DNA of 64,000 nt from Neckera pumila (taxonomy: Eukaryota > Streptophyta > Bryopsida > Hypnales > Neckeraceae): positions 7,066,211-7,130,210 of the forward strand of contig OZ018413.1 in the NCBI GenBank assembly GCA_963969595.1, given 5' to 3'. This document shows, piece by piece, positions 56,870-64,000 of the stretch. The position numbers were made by a program, and so were the translations under genes. The notes under the pieces are model-generated. The model saw only the letters and a list, made by a program, of their open reading frames with translations. It searched no databases and was not told the DNA's origin. The number at the start of each line of letters is the position of its first letter. Within the stretch, counting starts at the first letter, position 1.

Positions 56870-57115
56870 CCCTTAAAGTTCCTAGGCCTTTCTATCCATC
56901 AATAAACGCTTAAAACTATCATTTCTATTGCAAAGAGCAAAAAAAATTTTAAACTTTATTTCTTTTGCATATTTAACCACAAGATCTTATACTAGACTAG
57001 GATAAAAATGTGTGGAAGAAAATCTAGAAACTTTGATGATGTGGATTGCCAGATATTTGCTTTTAAAGTTAAGAAAACAAGTTTTCCTGCACCTTACTCA
57101 ACCAGTTTTTTGGCT
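56870..57115. mobile_element. Family C transposon fragment (left end)
   Basis: TTAA (56866-56869) followed by CCCTTAAAGTTCCTAGGCC and the family sequence CTATCATTTCTATTGCAAAG. Similarity fades before 57120. Confidence 0.55.
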
Positions 57116-57485
57116 TTGAATCTTCTTAAAGCCTTAATGCCCAAGGCCTTTTCTGAGCTTTTAGGAATTTGCTCTAAATTGAACAAAAATCCAACATTTA
57201 ATAAGTTGTATCAATTTATTTTTAATTTGTAACCGTACAAATTCAAACTAGACATATTAGAGATCACATAGGAAAATAAAACACAACAATATTACTTATG
57301 GATTGAAATATTATATTGTTTGATCATGAGGGTGTTAAAATTGCAAAAGTGATTTGAAGTCTTTTAATCCTCTTTTCACATGTCAAATCTAAAAAGTTGG
57401 TCAGCAAAAAAATATGAGAAGGGCCTACTATGCATAACTCCAATCAATTTATGGCTTTTCAAAATCTACTCTACACTTTTTTTAA

Positions 57486-58401
57486 CCCCTAAAGTCTCTA
57501 GGCCATTTTTCTATCAAAAACCACCCAAAACTGCCATTTAGGCTGCATTCATCCAAGAAAATAAAAAAATATTTTCTTAGAATTTAACATACAATCTTGT
57601 ACTTCACTTGTCTAAGATCATGTGGTAAAAGTTTCATGAAGTTTGATTGTATAGATTAGAAGATATTAGCATTCAAAGTTGAAAAAAAAAGTTTTTTTGA
57701 ATAGTGGCTTGCAACTTTAGATGACTTTGACCGCCATTTGTGGAATTTTTTTGCACTATAGACTTTGAATTAAAAAAATTTTATGTTGAAGAATTGAATT
57801 AAAAGTCTAGAAAAAAAATTCAAAAAACACACACTTGATTTTCATTCTTTAAAAATTTGTTAAGTAGAAGTAGGTCCAAGATTGAAAAAAAACTAAATCA
57901 TTAATAGCTCTAAAAGGGGATTGAAACACAATAATTCCAATGGTGAGATCGTTTTAGCAAGCAAACACAACCTTATCATTTAATTTTTTTTAAAAAGTGT
58001 GAAAATTGCATTCAAAAATGAATCATACATGTTATTATTTCAAAAAGATGCTCTTATTGCCCAAAAAACAAGACTGTCTATAAATTTTTCATTATAAGTC
58101 CAAATAGAATGAATCAAAGCTTCACATGTAGACAAAAACATAATATTTTAGGAAATTAAAAAAAATAAATTATTTTGACTTTTTGCAATTTATTATGTGT
58201 TGCCCACTGAGTTCAATTCTAGGCTTTTTATAGTACAACTTTTGCTCTCGATCACAAATTGAAATAAAAATCATATTCCCACAAAGCTAATTGTTTTTTC
58301 TATCTTATGAGAAATTTTAAAAAGTTTCAATAAAAATCAAGGTCACAAGAACCTACCCAAAATCCAATTTGTCCCCTGAGGGGGCAATGGAACTATAGGG
58401 G
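57486..58401. mobile_element. TTAA-flanked transposon, family C, copy 4
   Basis: 916 bp, CCCCTAAAGTCTCTAGGCC at the left, CTATAGGGG at the right, TTAA on both sides. Collinear with the element at 31743 (for example CATGTGGTAA-AGTTTCAT). Confidence 0.8.
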
Positions 58402-58566
58402 TTAAATGAATTTCTAATGTGATTTTTTCTCCAGGATCTAATGTATTTGAGGCTCATTTCCAAGAGACCTCCATCAAATATTAAAAATAGAAACTTAATT
58501 AAGTTTTATTTAACTTCAAAATTTTGTCAACACCAAAATTTGGTGCCTTGGGCATTTAGGGGTTAA

Positions 58567-59292
58567 CTTAAAAAATTTGTACTATTGATTTTGATTTTCT
58601 AATCTTTTATATTAAATAATTGAATTGATAATCTTGGAAAAAAATTCACCGAAAAAAAACTCAATTCTCACTTGTTAAAAATTTATTATCTAGAAATAGG
58701 TTTAAGATTGAAGGAAAAACTAATCCATACAACTCTAAGATGGAATTGAAACACAATAACCCTAATGTTGAGATTGTTCTAGCTAACAAACTAAATCTTA
58801 TTTAAATTTTTTTTGAAAAATTGTAAAAATTGCATTCAAAAGCGAATTTTATAAGTTTTTTTTCAAGAAGATGCTTAGATTGCCCCAAAAAACAAGATTG
58901 TCCATAACTTTCTCATCACTAGTCCAAATAGAATGAATCAAAGCTTCACATGTAGACAAAAATATAATCATTTAAGAAAAGACAAAAAATTAAAAAAATT
59001 AAATTTTTTGTGATTCATTTTGAGCTACCCCTTAAACTATGATATTTTGTGACATACCTTTTGCTTCCGGGCACCAATTGAAATAAAAATAATGTTTTCA
59101 AAAAGCTAATCTGATTTCCTATTTTCAAAGTAGTTTTAAAAAATTATGTCATAAATTGAGATTACGTAAATCCATTGTCTAGTGGCCTAGGACAAATTTT
59201 TTTCAAATATAACGGAATGATCCAATTCTAACAATAAAGATTGTTACCCAAAATCCTTTGCACAATACTTTAAGACTTTAAGACTTTAGGGG
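58567..59292. mobile_element. Family C transposon, left-truncated
   Basis: Matches the inner and right part of the family (AAACAAGATTGTC, TAACTTTCTCATCA, AGAATGAATCAAAGCTTCAC). It ends CTTTAGGGG before TTAA (59293-59296). Confidence 0.6.
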
Positions 59293-59740
59293 TTAACCCT
59301 GGAACGACGTGAGGGGTGACCCTAGAAATCATGCATTGTGCAACCATGAGAGTCATTGAAATAAAAAATATTTAAAGTACTCATTGGAAGTCAAGCTACT
59401 ATAGATGTTCTCTACTTTTCACAAAAAAATTCCAAAGATTAATAGTTATAGTTTTGTTGTACACTAGAAAATTCCTTGTAATTCATCGAACACTTATTGT
59501 CTACGGCGTCCTTCTTGGGTTAAGGTGTTTGTTAGGTTTTGCGATTTTGAGTATGTGGTGATGCGTTTTCATGCTTTTTATTGTTATTGGCAATTAGTGT
59601 TAGTGACAAAAAGACTTTCGATAGCAGTAGCCTTGCCTAGATTGAATTCAGTGCATTGATTGTGCTTTGAGACTACTGATGCAAACCAAAAGAATAGAAA
59701 GTCTCAGAAGAGTTTAGGGTATTAGGGTTTGGGGATTTTA

Positions 59741-60949
59741 CCACCTAAAGACCCAAGGCCTTTTTTTTGCCAAAAAACACCCCAAACTGCCATTTTTATA
59801 GCAAAGAATGAAAAAAAAATTTAAAATGTTTTCTTGCATTTCTAACTGTAGGATCTTACACCCATTAGAGGGGTTTGGGGGCCTTGGAAGACTGTTTTAG
59901 GCCCATTCCCTAGTCTACCTTGATTCAAGGAACGACAATATGGGCGTGTCATATTTTTTTTTTTCAAAAATAAAAATAAAAATAAAAAATTACCAAAATA
60001 TCATTTTAGCTTTTTCTTTTTTTTTTTTCAAAAATGATGTGGCAGTCGCTTGGCCACGTTAGCTTGGCCATTTAGCAGCGTTTTAGCATTCCTGCAAAGT
60101 TCCCACAATCCGGAAACTTGCAGTCTCTTAGGAGGCCCAAAACTCCTCTAATGTAACTAGTATGAATGGATGGAAAAGATTTCAGAATTTTTGACCACAC
60201 AAATTGCAAGATATCTGTGTTTAAAGTGAAAAAAACAAATTTTTCAGCACATTGTGGGACTGGATTTTATGACTTTGAACATTTTTTAATTTAAATTTTG
60301 CACTACAGAGTTTTGAGCTTTAAATGTTTACAGTAGAGAATTGAGTTGAGAATCTAGCAAAAATAAACAAATTCAAAACAACTTAATTTTCATTATTAAA
60401 AAGATTATTAAATAGAAGTAGGTACAAGATAGAAGGAAAATCTAAAATATTCATATATTTTAGATGGAATTGAAGTGCTCTAATCCCAATGGTGAGATTG
60501 TTCTAGCAAGTAAACTAAACCATGCAAAAAAAGAAATTGAAAAACTTGAAAAATTGCATTCAAAAATGATCCTACAAGTTGTTTTTTTCAAAAAGATGCT
60601 CTAACAGTCCCCAAAACAAGAATGTCCATAACTTTCTCATAACAAATCCAAATGAAATGAATCAAAGCTTTCTAAATAGAAAAAAATATAATCTATGAGA
60701 AAAAAAATACTAAAAAAAAAATTGCAAATTATTTTTTGCTACCCACGCTGCCTCCGATCCCCTATTTTGAGCTTATTTGGTCATAAATTTTGTTCCCAGG
60801 CATCGATTGTGAAAAAAACTATATTTCCACAAAGTTAATCAGCTTTTTAACCTCCAAAAAAAGTTTCAAAAAATCAAGAGAAATTTAAAACCGTAGGTAC
60901 TTGCCCGAAAACGCATTTGTCTCCCAAAGTGACAATGGTCCTCCAGGAG
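59741..60949. mobile_element. Family C transposon with nested family A MITE
   Basis: CACCTAAAGACCC at the left (flank TTTA) and CCTCCAGGAG next to TTAA at the right. Total 1209 bp; without the 291-bp nested element it is 918 bp, within the 910-924 bp of the other full copies. Confidence 0.8.
59863..60153. mobile_element. CATTAG-ended MITE, family A, copy 2 (nested)
   Basis: CATTAGAGGGGTTTGGGGGCC at the left and CTCCTCTAATG at the right. The same site in the element at 32683 (reverse complement) is uninterrupted, TTACACCTAACCAG, and here reads TTACACC[element]TAACTAG, with no target duplication. Confidence 0.8.
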
Positions 60950-61053
60950 TTAAGACTTTATTATGGTTTGCACCGCAGGATCAAGTTCATGGCTTTCCAA
61001 ATTTTATAATGTCTCTGCCATGGATGCATGCCTAAATTTTTAGAAGAGTTTAA

Positions 61054-61274
61054 TCCCTAAATGTCTCAATCCTTTTCAGAATTTTTGCACATTTTTGCTT
61101 ATATCTTTATACAGAAACATCATTTACTGGAATTTCATGAATTTGGTCATTAAGGAAGGTTGTCCTTTTTAGATGTGAATATTACATTGGATGAATGAGA
61201 ACTTAGTTGGATGAAACAATGCCTCAAAGGCATCTGTTCATTGTTCAGAATATGGAAGTTGGAGCGCTTCAGGG
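61054..61274. mobile_element. 221-bp TTAA-flanked MITE, family D, copy 2
   Basis: TCCCTAAATGTCTCAATCC at the left, GCGCTTCAGGG at the right, TTAA on both sides. Inverted relative to the copy at 42699 and of identical length. Confidence 0.8.
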
Positions 61275-61333
61275 TTAACTTAGGATATAAGAGTTTTGGT
61301 CATTTTTGGGTTGTCTATTGACTTTGGTGTAAC

Positions 61334-61627
61334 TATTAGAAGAGATTTGAGGCCTCCAAGAGCTCGCAAGTTATCCTCTGTTCCCACAGTGTTCCCACGT
61401 TGTGGAATGCAAGAAAGTTGCTAGGTTGACATGGTCAAGAGAGTGCCACGTCATTTTTCGAAATTTTTTTTTTGCTTAGAATGATATTTTGGGCAAAAAA
61501 TTTTTTTAATTTTTTTTACTTTTTGTAAAAAAAATTTTGATAGTCCGTACCGGTTGTTCACAGAATCAAGACAACATTGGGAACGGGCCTGAAACGGCCC
61601 TCTAATGCCCTCAAATCTCTTCTAATG
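61334..61627. mobile_element. CATTAG-ended MITE, family A, copy 3
   Basis: TATTAGAAGAGATTTGAGGCC and CCTCAAATCTCTTCTAATG are inverted ends. Internal marks: GTGCCACGTCA, then a T/A-rich stretch, CGTACCG-TTGTTCAC and GGGAACGGGCC. Confidence 0.8.
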
Positions 61628-61639
61628 TTCATAGTTAGT

Positions 61640-62540
61640 ATTTAATTGTAAGTGAAACCTTTATTTTGAAAAATTATTTGATGGTAAGGTGGATTGAATG
61701 ATTGATCCCTTATTGCCCCATTCAATAGTAAATGTAGAAATTCCCCCCTATTTTGTGCTATGAGTCTTAGCTTTAGAAGATTGCAAAGCTTTTAATTTTC
61801 TTCAATTTTTTTTTTTTTTTCTCTATTGTGTGTGATTTTCTCCATTCTTCTTGATTCGGTGAATGGATGATGGAGTCTAAGAGGTAGACATTAATGAGAA
61901 TTAATGTCAATGCAACTTGGCAAGGTTGGTTGGATTTGGAAGCTGTTTCAAGGGAGGGTTTGTTTGGAAAAAAGATTTGAAGTAGTTTAGAATCTTTTCC
62001 CTAGTTTTTATGTGGTGAAAATATAGGTAGAGGATATGATTTTTTTTCCTTCAAGCATGAATGCAGTATGATGGTTTTCCTTCGTACCTTGTTATAATTG
62101 GAATGTAATGAAATTTTAAAATTCCTAATTGCATATCGGTTTTTGAGAAGTTTGGTAGGCTCTATTTGTGTTGGGAGTGCATTAATGTTTTGTTTCAGGT
62201 TATCTTAGTAAATATTGTAAAAATTATAATTCTTTTATTTAGTTCAATATCAAATTGGATAGATATAAACATATTCAAAAAAATATTGGTTAACTTTATT
62301 TGATTGTGTAAATTAATACATACAAAAAAACATTTGAACCATTCAATTTTGAATATTGAAAATAAGTCATTAAGTTTTTTCATTTTGTGGGAAATAGAGG
62401 TAGTAAAATTTTATAAAGTCCATATTTGAATTCAATTTTGAAATTTTGAAAATAAAGTGGAAAAACATAGGAACTTTGAGCTGGACAGTTTGTGACCCTT
62501 ATAATGGAACCAATTGAAGTAAGAGCAGGAATGCCATTTT
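61640..62540. other. AT-rich spacer, nothing recognised
   Basis: No coding resemblance or structured repeat seen. Confidence 0.4.
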
Positions 62541-62559
62541 ACTTGGGAAAGGTCTTGGA

Positions 62560-62960
62560 ATTCGGTTAGTGAAAGTCGGCAACAAAGATGATGGTTATAT
62601 GGTATTGGCCAATTATGCGAGCAAGAGTTAGAAGAAAGGAAAGCTCAAATATACAAACTACATCATAGCCATCTACCTAGAAGCACACATGGGTGGACAA
62701 AGAAGCAACTATATCCATGAAACTAGAAGAACTAGAAGTGAATTCATGCATAAGAAGAATGTACCAGTTCATGGAGAGGTAATGGAGAAGAAAGTCATAA
62801 TCATAGCACTAACTAAACTTTATTTTGTGGAGTATATTGTGATGCAAATAGAAGAGTTGGACAATTGAATAATAGAACAATGATGGTAGTGTCATTGCGG
62901 ATTAAATGATGTAGATGCTTACTAAAGTAGAGCACTACATTTTTTAGAACTTAGAGGACT
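62560..62960 (+). pseudogene. Degenerate Ty1/copia-type pol remnant (tentative)
   Basis: Higher-GC stretch with broken frames. ALTKLYFVEYIVMQIEELDN resembles the copia RNase H region (ALS-EAEY-A), followed about 25 codons later by MLTK before a rise of stops, recalling the C-terminal ADxxTK motif. Too decayed to be sure. Confidence 0.3.
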
Positions 62961-63162
62961 GATATATTTGGTACAAAACCATTGTAGTACTAAACATCAG
63001 CTTGACTAAGTAGAGCATACAAAACTTTGAAATAATTTGTAATTGCAACAAGAAATTGTAATGTTGGTCTACAATGTTCAATTTTATATTGAAATAGACT
63101 ATGTTAGTAAAGTAGTGAAGTTGCAAATTTAAAAGAGCTACTTTGTATTTTACACCATAAAT

Positions 63163-63425
63163 CATAAGAGGAGATTTGGAGGTCTTGGAGGGCTGCGAGT
63201 TCCCTTGCATTCCTAGACTGCGGGAACGTAGCTAGCTGACATGGCACAGCAATTGCCACGTTATATATATATATATATATTTTTTGGTTAAATGATATTT
63301 TGATTTTTTTCTTTTTTTTTTGAAAAAAAGAAATTTTGATACGCCCGTACCGCTGTTCATTGAATCTGGGCAGATTGGGGAACGGACCTGAAACGGTCCT
63401 CCAAGACCCCAAATCCCCTCTAATG
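63163..63425. mobile_element. CATTAG-ended MITE, family A, copy 4
   Basis: CATAAGAGGAGATTTGGAGG and CCCCAAATCCCCTCTAATG at the ends. Contains a short TA repeat and the family marks GTACCGCTGTTCA and GGGGAACGGACC. Confidence 0.8.
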
Positions 63426-63607
63426 GGAAAAAAAACTTGGCACAAATGCAACCATTGTACAAAGGAGAATTGATGTTTCATTCTATGCTTTTGTACCATA
63501 TAAAAAAACAAGAAAATGCCCTCTTATTGGTGATGAAGGAGAATTCTGCATGTACGGTTAATAAGTGCAATTTTATACGGCTAAGTACAAATATGATGAA
63601 TTGCAAG

Positions 63608-63983
63608 CATTAGAAAAAAAGCAACCCTTTGGAGGGCTGCTTCAGATTAGCATGGCCAAACTATTCAAGCTTAGCTTGCAATCTTGAAATGGCTATTGGT
63701 GAGCAGTCAATTTGGCTGATTGCTCACTGAAACAGTCAGCTTTCGCACTTTTTCTTAAAAAAAATTTAAAAATTAAATTTTTTTCTTAAGATTATTATTA
63801 TTTTGATTTTTTTTTATAATTTTTTTTTTCTTGCAAATTCGGTTCCTGCGCCACTGTCACAGCAAAAACTGCTGCGCGGAAATAGGACAGAAAATAAATT
63901 TTCCGCCCCCTAAAAAACACTATTTCAAGGTCCTCCGGAGGGCTATAAAGCAGCCCTTCACAGGCATGAAATTTTCTCTAATG
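63608..63983. mobile_element. CATTAG-ended MITE, family B, copy 3
   Basis: CATTAGAAAAAAAGCAACCC at the left and GAAATTTTCTCTAATG at the right. Internal GGTCCTCCGGAGGGC and GGTTCCTGCGCCACTGTCAC match copy 1 at 31268 in reverse complement. Confidence 0.8.
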
Positions 63984-64000
63984 TCAATACAATAGGTAAT

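Noticed and set aside
1..64000. CRISPR array, bacterial operon or phage-like system
   Set aside because: No short regularly spaced repeats with unique spacers, no ribosome binding sites or operon layout; the split genes and transposons are those of a plant nuclear genome.

Overview
The window is AT-rich nuclear DNA of a land plant. The evidence is intron-split cytochrome P450 genes of the plant CYP71 clan, a plant-type GT29 sialyltransferase-like gene in decay, and many plant-style non-autonomous transposons. Small exons, four introns per P450 and transposon-filled spacers would suit a seed-free plant or a large-genome lineage, but the species cannot be fixed from the sequence.

Layout. 1-10.2 kb is repeat-rich spacer: a tRNA-like SINE head, a TTAA-flanked transposon, an AAT-type microsatellite and two small TIR elements. 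10.4-41.6 kb holds three tandem P450 copies in the same orientation, about 12 kb apart and with the same five-exon structure. Copy 1 (10619-16526) and copy 2 (23004-28531) are damaged. Copy 3 (34814-41608) reads as an intact 512-residue enzyme and is the only copy with a clear TATA box. Between copies 1 and 2 lie a nested pair of transposons (19116-19721) and two exon-like segments on the minus strand. Between copies 2 and 3 lies a back-to-back pair of TTAA elements (31743-33592). 41.6-49.5 kb is repeat spacer. 49.5-54.1 kb carries the broken remains of the GT29 gene, with both sialylmotifs recognisable; it is cut by a 1.7-kb PIF/Harbinger-like element and flanked on both sides by copies of a 217-bp repeat. 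54.4-64 kb is a dense field of transposon copies, several nested.

Function. The only gene I would expect to make a working product is P450 copy 3, a membrane-anchored haem-thiolate monooxygenase of unknown substrate. The rest records gene birth and death by tandem duplication followed by promoter loss, splice-site loss, frameshift and transposon insertion. Because the P450 copies and the dispersed repeats are paralogous, several insertions can be compared with an unoccupied homologous site in the same window. That fixes target-site duplications for several transposon families: TTAA, TA, and in two families none. Flanking repeats alone give TTA, a 4-bp and an 8-bp class.
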